DNA of 64,000 bases from DASTFP01 sp963816855 (lineage in GTDB: Bacteria > Verrucomicrobiota > Verrucomicrobiia > Chthoniobacterales > Terrimicrobiaceae): positions 1-64,000 of the forward strand of contig CAWFMA010000009.1 of assembly GCA_963816855.1 (NCBI GenBank), in the 5' to 3' direction. Under the pieces are notes generated by a model. That model saw only the letters and a program-made list of their open reading frames with translations. It was not told the origin of the DNA and ran no database searches. Of this stretch, positions 8,740 to 18,204 are shown piece after piece. Within the stretch, counting starts at the first letter, position 1; the number at the start of each line of letters is the position of its first letter. The position numbers were made by a program, and so were the translations under genes.

Positions 8740-10105
8740 GCGGCGTTAAAACCCTCGAATGCTCTTATGTTTCGCACTTCGCGGATCCCCGGAAAGCCCT
8801 GCCAGCCCTCTTGGGAAAATCAACGACCAGCGCCGATCTCTGGCTTCCGGTTCGCATCAACGGCGATTTGGCCGCGATGAAGGGCATTATGCTCGCCGTC
8901 GAAGAGAAGAATCCCGGAAGCATTTTCGATCGGTCTTTCATCGAGAGCACTGCGTGGGATTCGACGCATTCATCGAAGAACTTCGCGGAAGCGATTTGCG
9001 GGGAATCGAAGCGGCCAGCGGCCTGACCCGCGAGCAAATTCGAGAGGCCGCCCGGATCGCGGCGGAGTCCAACCGCATCATCTGCTGCTAGGCAAATGGG
9101 GCTCACGCAACATCGAAACTCGGTCGCGACGATCGAGGAAGTCATGTATTTCCTCTTTCTCAAGGGAAATATCGGACGTCCCGGAGCCGGAGCCTGTCCG
9201 GTCCGCGGCCATAGCAACGTCCAGGGAGATCGAACCATGGGGATCTCTGAAGGCATGGGCGAGACGTTCCTCAACAGCCTCGGCGCGAGTTCGGGTTCGA
9301 GCCTCCCCGCGAGGAGGGCTTCGACACGGTGAACACCGTCAAGGCGATGCGCGAAGGCCGTGTCCGGTTCTTTCTGGGCCTCGGTGGCAATTTTCTTTCC
9401 GCCGCACCCGGTACCAAACTCACGGCGTCCGCGCTGAAATCCTGCGAATTGACCACGCATATTTCACAAAGCTCAACCGCTCGCATTTGGTGACCGGCCG
9501 CACTGCCCTCATTCTGCCCTGTCTGGGCCGATCCGAAATCGACAGACAAGCGCAGGGTCCGCAAATTTGTGACTCTCGAGGATATCATGAGCATCGTAAA
9601 CCGCTCTGAAAGCCATGCCAAACCTGCCTCTCAAGAAATTGCGCAGCGAACCGGCCATTATTGCCGGATTGCCAAAGCCACGCTGGGCAAGCGCTCAACA
9701 GCAAACTGGGACGACCTGACCGTCAACTATGCCAAGATCCGCGATTCGATTGCCCGTGTGATTCCCGGTTTTCGAAAATTTCAACGAGCGGATTCGCGAG
9801 GGCTGCCTTCATCTGCCACACTCTGTCCGCGATCGCAGAGAATTCCCAAACCAGCCGCGCAAGGCGAAGGTCACCGCTGGACTGCGGCAGGGGCAGTCTG
9901 CCGACCTGACCAGTCACTTCAAAGGCGAGAACCGGACGGCCGCACATTTCCAGGTTGTGCCTTACCAAATTCCGCTCGGATGCGTGGCCACCTATTATCC
10001 CGAGGCGAACCGCTGGTCCATCTGGAGAGCGTGAGCGAAATCAGGAATACGCCGGCGTTGAAATCGGTGATCATCAGCATCACCCCCTCGAGAGAGTCGG
10101 ATTGA
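8740..10105 (+). pseudogene. YdeP-type molybdopterin oxidoreductase, decayed
   Basis: Short stretches in all three plus frames align in order with the FdhF/YdeP-like oxidoreductase family: TTSADLWLPVRINGDLAAMK at about 8825, LRGIEAASGLTREQIREAAR at about 9000, MGLTQHRNSVATIEEVMYF at 9096, GACPVRGHSNVQGDRTMGI to 9245, VKAMREGRVRFFLGLGGNF at about 9330, PYQIPLGCVATYYPEANRW at about 9960 and VSEIRNTPALKSVIISI near the end. At least four frame changes separate them, and the N-terminal half is absent. The gene is therefore dead. Only C-terminal two-thirds sequence is present. Confidence 0.82.
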
Positions 10106-10792
10106 ACCGGTGGAGTGAAGCGACGACGTCCCAAACCTCTCATCCGAGATCTAAGCACCCCAATCCCGGTCAGCGCGGAATCGGCTTTTCGCTGTCAAGG
10201 CCGACGCGGCGGTCTGGGACCGGTTGAAGATCCGCCAGACGTTCCGGGGATCAAACCGCGGGATCGCGCGAGAGGCGAGTGCAAGAATTTCCAGGCAAGT
10301 ACGCAAACATCGGACGTATATCTTTTCGTTTGAGAGCCACGCAAAGATTATACCGCTCGAATCCCGTTCCGGGTGTTCTCCGGCGCGCCCCAAGAGAGGC
10401 GTCCGCGGGAAAGCTAATCTCTGACGGCAAAGTGTTTGGATTTGGATACGAAAATGAAGACCCACCAATCGAAGAGAAATCAAGCGCCTGACAAGCTTGC
10501 CGAGTATTACTACCGGCTTGAGGTTCTCATTCGGGAATGCCTGGAAAACGATGAGCCTCGCCTGGCGTGGGAGATAATCAAGGCGGAGGGACGTCACACG
10601 CACGCCAGCCGGAGGTGCGCCGAAAAGGCTGGCTTGGCATGCATTCGGGGACTCGGGGTCGCGTTGGACGGGGTGGGCTTCGTCGCCAGGCAAAACCGGG
10701 AAAGGACCGGGTGGCGGATCCGATTTTTCGCCGCGCTTCAGCTCATATAGAAGCGATGTCGTCCATTTTTCGTTCTGCCTGATGCCCAAACA
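10106..10792. other. Stretch without a supportable gene
   Basis: Nothing with convincing coding character. A plus-strand frame from 10448 has a short protein-like piece (KLAEYYYRLEVLIRECLEND) followed by low-quality sequence. It may be a relic, but I cannot assign it. Confidence 0.3.
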
Positions 10793-12778
10793 CTAATGCG
10801 GCGTGGACTGGTTGAAATTGGCCGGATTTTTCGCGATGACATCTCCGTTTGTGCGCATGAATTTGTCCTCAAAATCCACCCAGGCGGCGACTCGGCTTCG
10901 CAATCCCCGGCAGATCGCCGGCTGAGAGCGGGCCAGGTTCTTTAGTTCGCGCGGGTCGGTCGCGAGGTCCGTGAGAAATTCACGGCCGCTTGTCGCTTCT
11001 AAGGTGTATTTCCATTTACCCTCGCGAACGCCAAACAAATATTCGCCGATGCTGGCGAGATAATAGGCGCGTTGCGGACGCGCGGGATCAAACATGCTGT
11101 AGCCTTGCCAATCGGCAGGGGGAGGAAGATTCAAAAGGTCCGCGATCGTTGCGCCAAGATCGACGTGCCCTCCGATCGTCTTTAGTCGCTGCCCGGACGG
11201 AAAGAGACGCGGATTCCAGAGGATTAAGGGCACATTCACGTCTTCCTGATAGGCCGTATAGCCATGCCCGCGCTGATCATGCGGATCGCCGAATGCCTCA
11301 CCATGATCACCGGTAATTACTACGAGTGTTTCGTCCGCGAGACCCCGGTCGCGCAGGGCTTGGAAGAGGCTGCCCAGCAACTGATCCGCTTGGCGCAGCA
11401 CATTCAGATATCTGCCGAGGTCGGCGGCATGACGCGCGGGAGTCTGCTCGCCGAAAAAGTCGAAGGTCTCTTGTCCGGGTCCGAGGACGTACGGATCATG
11501 GGTCTGGTCGGTCCAGCAAAACGCGTAAAACGGCTGTCCGGGCTTCTCGTCAATAAAACTGATCAGTCGGTCAAAAAGGACTGGGTCTCCTGCACCCCAA
11601 GAGCTCAGGAGGGAACCTCCCATGGCTTGGTAGTCTTCGACCGAGTCATAGCCTTGACCCTTGAGAACGTAGTCCATTCCGGCCCACTTCAGATCGCCGT
11701 TGCAGAGGTAAGCGGTCCGCGCCCCTCGCTGCTTCAGCAAGGAGGCTAACGTCTGCGGGAGAGAGCGCTGTCCGTTGAGGGCAAAGGCTCTTCCGGGAGC
11801 GTAGCACCATGGCACTCCGGGATAGATCGAGAAGTTCAACGCCATGAACGAGCAAAAGGTGTATGGCACGTGCGCGTAGAAATTGTCAAAAACCAACGCG
11901 TGCGCGGCCTCCTTCTGGAGCAGCGGCGTCGTGTCGTATTTGCTCCCGTAGAGACTCATATATCTGGTGCCCACCGACTCCAGGACAACAACGATGACGT
12001 TTTTCGGCGGCACTTCGATCGCCAGGGTGGGCTTTCGCCCCTCGACCGTTGGCCGACCCGAGCGGGGCTGGAATTCCTCCAAATATTCGCGGGGGTAATC
12101 GAGCGGCAGAGATGGCTTTCCGAGACCAGTCAATCCATCCCACGTGGATCTCACTAGTTCAATGTGCGGATTCACGGAGAGGTGCGCCATGAAATAGGGT
12201 CTTGATCCGTGCTGATACTGCCACCAACCAAAGGTTGACCAACCTAACAGCAACGTGATCAAGCACCCGGTAGCCCGAGGCTTCCAGGCGATCCGCCGGG
12301 TCAGCATACAGTAACCGCCAGGCACACCGATAAGCGCCAACGCAACCGGCGCCGTGAGCCGCCCGCGAATGGACGATTCCACGGCTCCCACTCCGTGGAC
12401 CAACTTCAGCAAATCGTAGCTGAGCGGACGCCCAAAGTAATTGAAGACCCCGGCTGCAACCACCGCATAAAATGCGCACAAGGCGCACACTAACATGAAG
12501 GTATGATAAAGAGCCGCCGTCAGGCGGGTTCTCGGGCCAGCAGCTCTTATCGCGATTGCCGTTGCCACCCCCAAAACGAGCGCGAACAGCACGTCTCGGA
12601 AGGAAGCCATCGAGAGATCGAGCAACCACCAGTAGGCGCGGGTTCGATCGAGCGAAAAAGCCTTGCTCAAGACCAGCACGATCGCCAGGACCACCGCCAA
12701 TGGCATTGCCGCAAAACCGGAGGACACAGGACCGCCAGCGGTCGAACCGGTGTCCTCACGTCGGCGGGAACGTAGCAT
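10793..12778 (-). CDS. Membrane-anchored sulfatase/phosphoethanolamine-transferase-fold enzyme
   Basis: A protein of 661 residues. Residues ~22-200 hold about five hydrophobic segments; a large extracytoplasmic alkaline-phosphatase-superfamily domain follows. Motifs seen are NVIVVVLESVGTRYMSLYG (first metal site), a likely nucleophile Thr in HVPYTFCSFMAL instead of the Cys/Ser of true arylsulfatases, and ITGDHGEAFGDPHDQRGHG (metal-binding D-H-G and H). This layout matches LtaS/EptA/OpgE-like transferases that move phospho-groups from membrane lipids onto envelope glycans or lipids; the actual substrate cannot be read from the sequence. It is divergent from the nitroreductase gene, with 228 bp between starts. 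Confidence 0.8.
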   Translation of the reverse strand: MLRSRRREDTGSTAGGPVSSGFAAMPLAVVLAIVLVLSKAFSLDRTRAYWWLLDLSMASFRDVLFALVLGVATAIAIRAAGPRTRLTAALYHTFMLVCALCAFYAVVAAGVFNYFGRPLSYDLLKLVHGVGAVESSIRGRLTAPVALALIGVPGGYCMLTRRIAWKPRATGCLITLLLGWSTFGWWQYQHGSRPYFMAHLSVNPHIELVRSTWDGLTGLGKPSLPLDYPREYLEEFQPRSGRPTVEGRKPTLAIEVPPKNVIVVVLESVGTRYMSLYGSKYDTTPLLQKEAAHALVFDNFYAHVPYTFCSFMALNFSIYPGVPWCYAPGRAFALNGQRSLPQTLASLLKQRGARTAYLCNGDLKWAGMDYVLKGQGYDSVEDYQAMGGSLLSSWGAGDPVLFDRLISFIDEKPGQPFYAFCWTDQTHDPYVLGPGQETFDFFGEQTPARHAADLGRYLNVLRQADQLLGSLFQALRDRGLADETLVVITGDHGEAFGDPHDQRGHGYTAYQEDVNVPLILWNPRLFPSGQRLKTIGGHVDLGATIADLLNLPPPADWQGYSMFDPARPQRAYYLASIGEYLFGVREGKWKYTLEATSGREFLTDLATDPRELKNLARSQPAICRGLRSRVAAWVDFEDKFMRTNGDVIAKNPANFNQSTPH

Positions 12779-13006
12779 TCTGGGTTGGCGCTACTTAACG
12801 CCAAATCTTCCCTTCCGCAGCTGGAATGTTACAATTTCGTCACAAAAGGCTGTCAAAAGGCCGTTACGCCAGGCGATCTTGAAGTTTCGGGCACCAAGAG
12901 AGCGATTTGATCTTCGCCGGTTGGCGGGCGTGTGGTTTTTCGTTCGCAGGATGTGCGACCAAGCGACAAAAGTCCCCGCGCGGTTCCCTACGGCCGCCAC
13001 GCAGTC

Positions 13007-13732
13007 ATGAGCGATTCCAATTTTCCCGGCACTCCGCAATTCGAGCTCTCGCAATTCGAGCAACTGGCACGAAAGCGCCGCGCGACCCGTCATTTTTCGC
13101 CACAACCGGTTGAGCGCGAGCTTGTCGAACGTTTACTACGCACCGCGCAATGGGCGCCAAGCGGCTACAATCTCCAACCCACGCGTTTTGTTGTCGTCTC
13201 AGACCCCGCGAACCGCTTGCGCATCACACGGGCGTGCATGAATCAGCAAGCGGTCGGGGAAGCCCCGATCGTAGTGGTCTTCGCGGGCGACCGCCGAGCG
13301 GCCGACCGGCTTGAGGAAACGCTGGGTTCCGATCTCGCTGCCGGAGCGATCACCCCCGATCACGCCAATTTCCTACGCAGGATCGTACGCTTGATGTTTC
13401 GGCAGGGACCGCTCGGAATCGGCTGGTTCTGGAAGGCAACGCTCATCCCCGTGGCCAGGGTGTTCGTTCCCATTCCCCAGTTCATGGCAATCCACAAGCG
13501 CTTCTGGCTCGCGAAGCAAGTCATGCTTTGCGCGATGAACTTCATGCTTGCGGCGGAGGCAGCAGGACTTGGGACGGTGCCGATGGAAGGCTTCGACTCC
13601 GGTCGGTTGCGTCGGACGCTCGACTTGCCGCCATCATGGGAACCGATTCTGGTGGTTCCCGTCGGCTATGCGAACGCGGGCCCGGCAAAGAAGAGCCGGT
13701 TGGCGTTGGGGCGCGTTACCATCTGGCGTTAA
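13007..13732 (+). CDS. Nitroreductase-family FMN oxidoreductase
   Basis: A protein of 241 residues, started at ATG 13007 because the upstream in-frame extension overlaps the promoter region and is Arg-rich. N-terminal KRRATRHFSPQPVERELVER and AQWAPSGYNLQPTRFVVV are the FMN-binding signatures of the family; the C-terminal AAEAAGLGTVPMEGFD completes the fold. The middle insert (RRIVRLMFRQGPLGIGWFWKATLIPVAR) resembles that of membrane-associated nitroreductase relatives. Substrate unknown. Confidence 0.85.
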   Translation: MSDSNFPGTPQFELSQFEQLARKRRATRHFSPQPVERELVERLLRTAQWAPSGYNLQPTRFVVVSDPANRLRITRACMNQQAVGEAPIVVVFAGDRRAADRLEETLGSDLAAGAITPDHANFLRRIVRLMFRQGPLGIGWFWKATLIPVARVFVPIPQFMAIHKRFWLAKQVMLCAMNFMLAAEAAGLGTVPMEGFDSGRLRRTLDLPPSWEPILVVPVGYANAGPAKKSRLALGRVTIWR

Positions 13733-13848
13733 CAGGAATTGCAACCACCCTCATTTTCCTCCAAGACCCCAAAACCCGGGCCGGTTCCAAGAACTCGAAC
13801 GAACGGCGATAGCGTCGCACAAGTCGCGGTGGGAAAAACGGGCAACCG

Positions 13849-14253
13849 CTATTCCGGAGCGAGCAGCTTTCGATGGTTTTGAATAAGAAGGGACCAGTTT
13901 ATGGCCGTATAGTTGCTTAGGCGAGCGACGATTTGGCCGTTTCTAATCCAGAAAGTCTCTCCCGTGCCACAAGGAGTTTGTCCGACCGAATCCATGAACT
14001 GCTGAGTCTTTTCCTCGTCGTTGTCCGCGACCCAGAGAGAAATTTCTTCAAAATCGGCGTGTGAGGACAAGGATGCAGCGAGTGCTTCGAGCGCCCGCTT
14101 CGCCGGCAAACTCCAGGTCGCCCAAACGATCAAAACCCCTGTTTTGATCTCGGAAATCGAGATCGTGGTGTCCGGCGGCAGGACCGTCAGTCGATCCTTG
14201 ACCGGCTCACAAGATTCCAAGGCAGCGTCTCGGAGGTCCATAGGTAAGTGCAT
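13849..14253 (-). CDS. Thioredoxin-fold protein lacking the CXXC active site
   Basis: A protein of 134 residues. The pattern GVLIVWATWSLPAKRALEAL corresponds to the thioredoxin active-site region, but the usual W-C-x-x-C is replaced by W-S-L-P-A, so redox catalysis is not expected. The rest (FEEISLWVADNDEEKTQQFM, TGETFWIRNGQIVARL) fits the fold. It is the last gene of a three-gene minus-strand set (14797-15558, 14264-14788, 13849-14253) with 8-11 nt gaps. A binding or immunity-like role is possible but speculative. Confidence 0.6.
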   Translation of the reverse strand: MHLPMDLRDAALESCEPVKDRLTVLPPDTTISISEIKTGVLIVWATWSLPAKRALEALAASLSSHADFEEISLWVADNDEEKTQQFMDSVGQTPCGTGETFWIRNGQIVARLSNYTAINWSLLIQNHRKLLAPE

Positions 14254-14263
14254 TCAAGACAGG

Positions 14264-14788
14264 TTAAAAGTCGGGTTCAATTTCGAATACCACCACGGGC
14301 TCACACGTATCCCAGGTGCATTTTTCGATGATTTTTTTCCCAGGGAAGGCGTCAAGAAGCTTCTTCGCTTGTGTGCCATATCCAACCGTAGTCGTCGCAA
14401 AGGTTATGCGGCATCCGGGTTGCGCGATTCGACGGATCTCGTCGATGGTTGTTTTGGAAACCGGCGCGCTTCGCATGCAAATGTCGCTCACGCTTTTATC
14501 AGGGATCCCCGGAGGCTGGGGCTGAGCCGAAGTTAACGGCCGGGTGACATTGTTGCCGCCCGTGGCGAATCTTGCCTCAGTCGCATAGTCTTCGAACCCG
14601 GGCGTTTCCCCTTCGCCATAAATATTGATCTTTTTGCCGGTGCCCTTCGGCTGGACGGGCGTTCCCTTCTCTGAGACAAAGCTACAAGGGGTAGATCCTC
14701 CCGGGCAGGAAGCGGTCGCCCCAACCGGGGAACCACCATTCCCTGAACTCGGCGGATCAGATTTGCAACCGGTGAGCAGACACGGCAC
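14264..14788 (-). CDS. Hypothetical protein with lipobox-like N-terminus
   Basis: A protein of 174 residues read from GTG 14788, with a TGA 39 nt upstream limiting the start. The N-terminus MPCLLTGCKSDPP has a lipobox (LLTGC) but an unusually short signal region. It is therefore either a truncated lipoprotein or has a misplaced start. A low-complexity Gly/Ser/Pro segment follows. The C-terminal part has paired Cys (ISDICMRSAP..., IAQPGCRITFATTTVGYG, IIEKCTWDTCEPVVVF) suggestive of disulphides. Family not recognised. It lies 8 nt after the gene ending at 14797. Confidence 0.55.
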   Translation of the reverse strand: MPCLLTGCKSDPPSSGNGGSPVGATASCPGGSTPCSFVSEKGTPVQPKGTGKKINIYGEGETPGFEDYATEARFATGGNNVTRPLTSAQPQPPGIPDKSVSDICMRSAPVSKTTIDEIRRIAQPGCRITFATTTVGYGTQAKKLLDAFPGKKIIEKCTWDTCEPVVVFEIEPDF

Positions 14789-14796
14789 GTTTCGAT

Positions 14797-15558
14797 TTAG
14801 TCAAGAGATGCCAGCACGTGGCGTAAGTAGGTCATCAGTTTGGAGTAGAGACGCTCAATCCGTTTGTTCGGATCTGTGATCGCCGGATTGTTCAACGTGG
14901 CCTGTATCCATGGAAGCTGCGGGTCGGTCGTGGCACCGTGCCCTTGAGCGAACAGAAGGCCAATCAAGAGCACCACTCCCTCGCCTTTTGAGATAGCGTG
15001 CTTTTGGGCCAACGCTCGTCCCAGTGGGAGCAGTTCTTTGAGCGCCGACTGCCCGACGTAGTCACATTTTTCCGGATAACTTGCCTTCAGACGCGCAATC
15101 ATTTCGGTGTCAAAGTCTTCAGCCGCGATGCGAAAGTCCTCAAACCGCTGCATGCTGGCCCGACGGAGCGCCTCCTTGACGTATTTATTGTCGGGTCCCG
15201 CGACTTTTTCCACGTAGTCGGTAAACCTTCCGTAGAGCCGGTCAGCCCTCACCATCTGATCCGGCGTCGCTGGATCGGTCAGGATTTCCCGAACCCACGG
15301 GAGCAAGGGATCAGAATCAAAATCGCTGCCGAACATGAACATCAGTTCGATGTAGAAACGCACGGGACCTTGATTGGTCAACCCGTAAGCCTTGGCTCGC
15401 GCCATCCCGATCCGAATGACATGGCGGACTCCCGCTTCGCCGATCACCTGAAAATGCTGTGGGGTGAACACCTTGAGATGCTCGACCATCTTGTTTTGAA
15501 AAGTTTCTCTGGCTGCTCGCTCGAACGCCGCCATCTGCTCATCACGCATTTGAAGCAT
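14797..15558 (-). CDS. Conserved hypothetical protein, possibly linked to secretion/effector loci
   Basis: A protein of 253 residues from ATG 15558 (MLQMRDEQMAAFERAARETF); longer in-frame reading upstream lacks coding character. It is largely helical and hydrophilic, with two similar halves. Each half has a pattern of an aromatic/Asp-rich block with GSDFDSDPLLPWV in the first and TTDPQLPWIQATL in the second. From memory such proteins occur beside type VI or contractile-injection effector genes; that link is not shown by this window. It heads a three-gene operon. Confidence 0.55.
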   Translation of the reverse strand: MLQMRDEQMAAFERAARETFQNKMVEHLKVFTPQHFQVIGEAGVRHVIRIGMARAKAYGLTNQGPVRFYIELMFMFGSDFDSDPLLPWVREILTDPATPDQMVRADRLYGRFTDYVEKVAGPDNKYVKEALRRASMQRFEDFRIAAEDFDTEMIARLKASYPEKCDYVGQSALKELLPLGRALAQKHAISKGEGVVLLIGLLFAQGHGATTDPQLPWIQATLNNPAITDPNKRIERLYSKLMTYLRHVLASLD

Positions 15559-15917
15559 CGAAGTTTCTCCGAGATCTGACCCACTGCAAAAGCTAACAAT
15601 CTGTACAGAGCCGCACGGTGCAAAGATACGCGTCAACGTGAGGAAATCAAAGTTGGCTTCCGGCGCTCTGCACTTGGTGAAATAGTCGCCATATCGTAGG
15701 CGCAATGGCCGCATCGAAGGGCGTATTGCCGCATCGAGGTTTATTTTCTCTCAGATACGAAGCCGTCGTCTGAATCCTCTGAACTGCGGATATCGGATCG
15801 GACCCGATGGGCAACATCCGCCCGAGAGCACTCTCATCCCTTGACCTTCTGCGCTTCGCGGCCATGTTTTGCTGGAAAACGCGCTCCCTGAGCGCATTCG
15901 ACAGGTGGTTAGACATG

Positions 15918-16165
15918 CTCTCGCGCTTTTCTCACCCAAGCCGCCTGACAAATTCTCACCGGAATTCAACTCTAACGAACGGCTTCGATGAGACCAACCC
16001 ATCGCAAGTGGTTCCTTATAAGGGTTCGAGACTATTGCGCATGAGGCCGGGCACTACCTGGCGCACGTCCCTTGTCACAGTTCCCAAGACGATCTGCTTA
16101 TGACACCTTGCTTTGGAAGACGCCTTCTAAGGTTCGACGCGGAAAAGATGAATCAACAACGTCCT
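15918..16165 (+). pseudogene. Internally deleted copy of the HEAGH metalloprotease-like gene
   Basis: The DNA matches the start of the gene at 16351 (CCGGAATTCAA, then TCGCAA.TGGTTCC and AAGGG-TC-AGA). It then jumps to a C-terminal block with HEAGHYLAHVPCH and GRRLLRFDAEKMNQQRP, which matches 18350-18459. The central ~200 codons are missing and the frame is broken. It is a deletion derivative of the neighbouring gene, so the family was duplicated in tandem. Confidence 0.65.
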
Positions 16166-17045
16166 GACCGATGACTTGGAAGAGTGGCTCCACGTACGGT
16201 CGAGCAGAAGCCAATTTCTTGGCCTTGGTTCTCATTCGCCGCGACGCCGCCTCAGAACACTTTGTTCCTTGACCTTGCGCGCTTTTTGACAATCTTATTG
16301 ATTGGGATGCGCCTTCCAGGCGTGTTTAGATAAGACGTTGCTTTCTGCACATGGCTCTAGTGCTTTTCTTGTCCAAGCCGCCCGACACGTTCTCGCCGGA
16401 ATTCAATCCCGAGCTAAACGGCCTCGACGACACGGTTCCGTCGCAAATGGTTCCCTGCAAGGGCTCCAGATTCATCGCTCCTTATCTAATCGGAGCCGGC
16501 ACTTGGACAATCGAGAGTCTCAACCCGCACATCGCGACGAGCGTTTCCCCCGCCGACAAGACCGGAGATGACCCGACGCTGAGGGGTGTCTACGGCATCG
16601 ATGGCCTGCATCATGGGAAACTTTTCTCATGGTGCGAGGCCAGGGTTTCGGCGGAACCAAGGGCGTGGAGTTGGGCCGTCTGGGCGTCGAGGTCAAGTGG
16701 CTGAAGAGCCCGTTCGTCCAATTCTTCCTGGTGAGCGACAAGGGCGGTCACAAAACGTCCTTCACCGAGAGCGACACCAAGGATTGGCCGGAATTCGCTA
16801 ACTCCCAGGTCTTCGATCCGCAGATCAACGCCAGGTTCAAACATCTGCGCACCAAGCCGATTGATATCGACGAAGACCTCGGGAACAAAATCAACTTTCG
16901 TTCGATCGGATTGCTTCCTTACGTGAAGCGTGAGGACGAGGCCGGCCGGCTCTTGCATAAGATCACCGACTTTGGCATGCTTGAGCCACAATTTTTAAAT
17001 GTCTTCTGCGTTTGGGACTTCGACAACGACTCCGATGAGGGGCTA

Positions 17046-18201
17046 GTGTGATGTCCCATAAATACAATTGTATATCGGGGTTGTTTTTGGTAGGCTAGCG
17101 ATCATGCCAGCAGCTATACCGATTGAGGTGACTGCCAGTCAGCAGAGGAAGCTCAAAGGTATCGTGAAGGCCAAGACCAGCAGCCAGCGTGATGTTTTCC
17201 GGGCTCGGATCATCTTGGGGTTGGCTCAGGGACTCTCCCACGACGCGATCGCCAAGGAGCAGTCTGTGAGTCTTTTGGCCATTGGAGGTTGGCGGAAGCG
17301 CTGGGCGGCCAAGGGCTTTGAGGGTCTCCAAGACGCCCCTGGGAGGGGACGCAAGCCACGGCTTTCGGCCAGGGCTGTCGGAGGGGCCTTGAGTCTGGCG
17401 CGCACCCGGGCTCCGCACGGTGGGCCTTGGAGTGTGCGCGGAATGGCCAGTGAAACCGGCCTGAGCAAATCGAGCGTGCAACGACTCTGGTCGGCCCATC
17501 AACTGGAGCCCCACCGGGTGCGCGATTTCAAGCTCTCCAAAGACCTTCGGTTTGAGGAAAAATTCTGGGACGTCGTGGGCCTCTATCTCGACCCGCCCGA
17601 GCAGGCCTTGGTGCTCTGCAGCGATGAAAAGAGCCAGGCTCAGGCTCTCGAACGCACCCAGCCCGGATTGCCTTTGGGCCAGGGACACATTCGCACCCGG
17701 ACCCATGACTACTACCGGCACGGAACGGTAACCCTCTTTGCCGCCCTGGACTACCTTTCCGGCAAGGTGTTTGCCCACACCGCCCCGCGCCATCGCCATC
17801 AGGAGTGGCTCGCCTTCCTGCGCAAGATCGACAAGGAAGTCGCCCCCGAGCTGGAGCTTCACATTATTTGCGACAACTATTCGACCCCCAAGCACGCCAA
17901 AGTCACCGCCTGGCTTAAGCGTCATCCCCGTTTTCACCTCCATTTCATTCCCACCTCTTCCTCCTGGCTCAATCTGGTGGAAGGCTTCTTTGGCGAAATC
18001 ACCGCCAAGGTCATCCCCCCGGGAAGCTTTCACAGCGTCGGAGCCCTGGTCGCCGACATCTTCCGCTTTCTCGATCATCACAATCGGAATCCCAAACCCG
18101 ACCGCTGGACCGCGGACCCCAACCGCATCCTTGAAAAACTCGACCGCGCCTGGGAGGCCATGCTCGAAGAGATATACAATCCTATTTACGGGACGTCACA
18201 C
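17046..18201 (+). mobile_element. IS630-family insertion sequence
   Basis: The ends are GTGTGATGTCCCATAAATAC on the left and, reverse-complemented, GTGTGACGTCCCGTAAATAG on the right. This is a ~30-bp inverted repeat with few mismatches. The element is flanked by a TA duplication (17044-17045 and 18202-18203), the target preference of IS630/Tc1-mariner elements. It lies inside the HEAGH gene and its insertion appears recent, because the flanks can be rejoined exactly. Confidence 0.93.
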
Positions 18202-18204
18202 TAG
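17104..18204 (+). CDS. IS630-family transposase
   Basis: About 366 residues from ATG 17104. The N-terminal helix-turn-helix pair (SQRDVFRARIILGLAQGLSH, VRGMASETGLSKSSVQRLW) is followed by a DDE domain: first Asp in LVLCSDEKSQAQALERTQPG, second in ELHIICDNYSTPKHA, third acid Glu in SSSWLNLVEGFFGEIT. All three are present, so it is likely active. The stop codon TAG (18202-18204) lies just outside the right inverted repeat and is supplied by the TA target duplication. Confidence 0.92.
   Translation: MPAAIPIEVTASQQRKLKGIVKAKTSSQRDVFRARIILGLAQGLSHDAIAKEQSVSLLAIGGWRKRWAAKGFEGLQDAPGRGRKPRLSARAVGGALSLARTRAPHGGPWSVRGMASETGLSKSSVQRLWSAHQLEPHRVRDFKLSKDLRFEEKFWDVVGLYLDPPEQALVLCSDEKSQAQALERTQPGLPLGQGHIRTRTHDYYRHGTVTLFAALDYLSGKVFAHTAPRHRHQEWLAFLRKIDKEVAPELELHIICDNYSTPKHAKVTAWLKRHPRFHLHFIPTSSSWLNLVEGFFGEITAKVIPPGSFHSVGALVADIFRFLDHHNRNPKPDRWTADPNRILEKLDRAWEAMLEEIYNPIYGTSH

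Noticed and set aside
8765..9460. 231-codon minus-strand frame over the YdeP remnant
   Set aside because: The plus strand clearly carries YdeP-family blocks; the minus reading has no family similarity.
15647..15916. 89-codon minus-strand ORF upstream of the 14797-15558 gene
   Set aside because: Poor coding character and overlap with the leader of the downstream gene; could be a relic, but no support.
17095..18081. 328-codon minus-strand frame opposite the IS630 transposase
   Set aside because: It is the antisense shadow of a well-supported transposase, with no recognisable domain.
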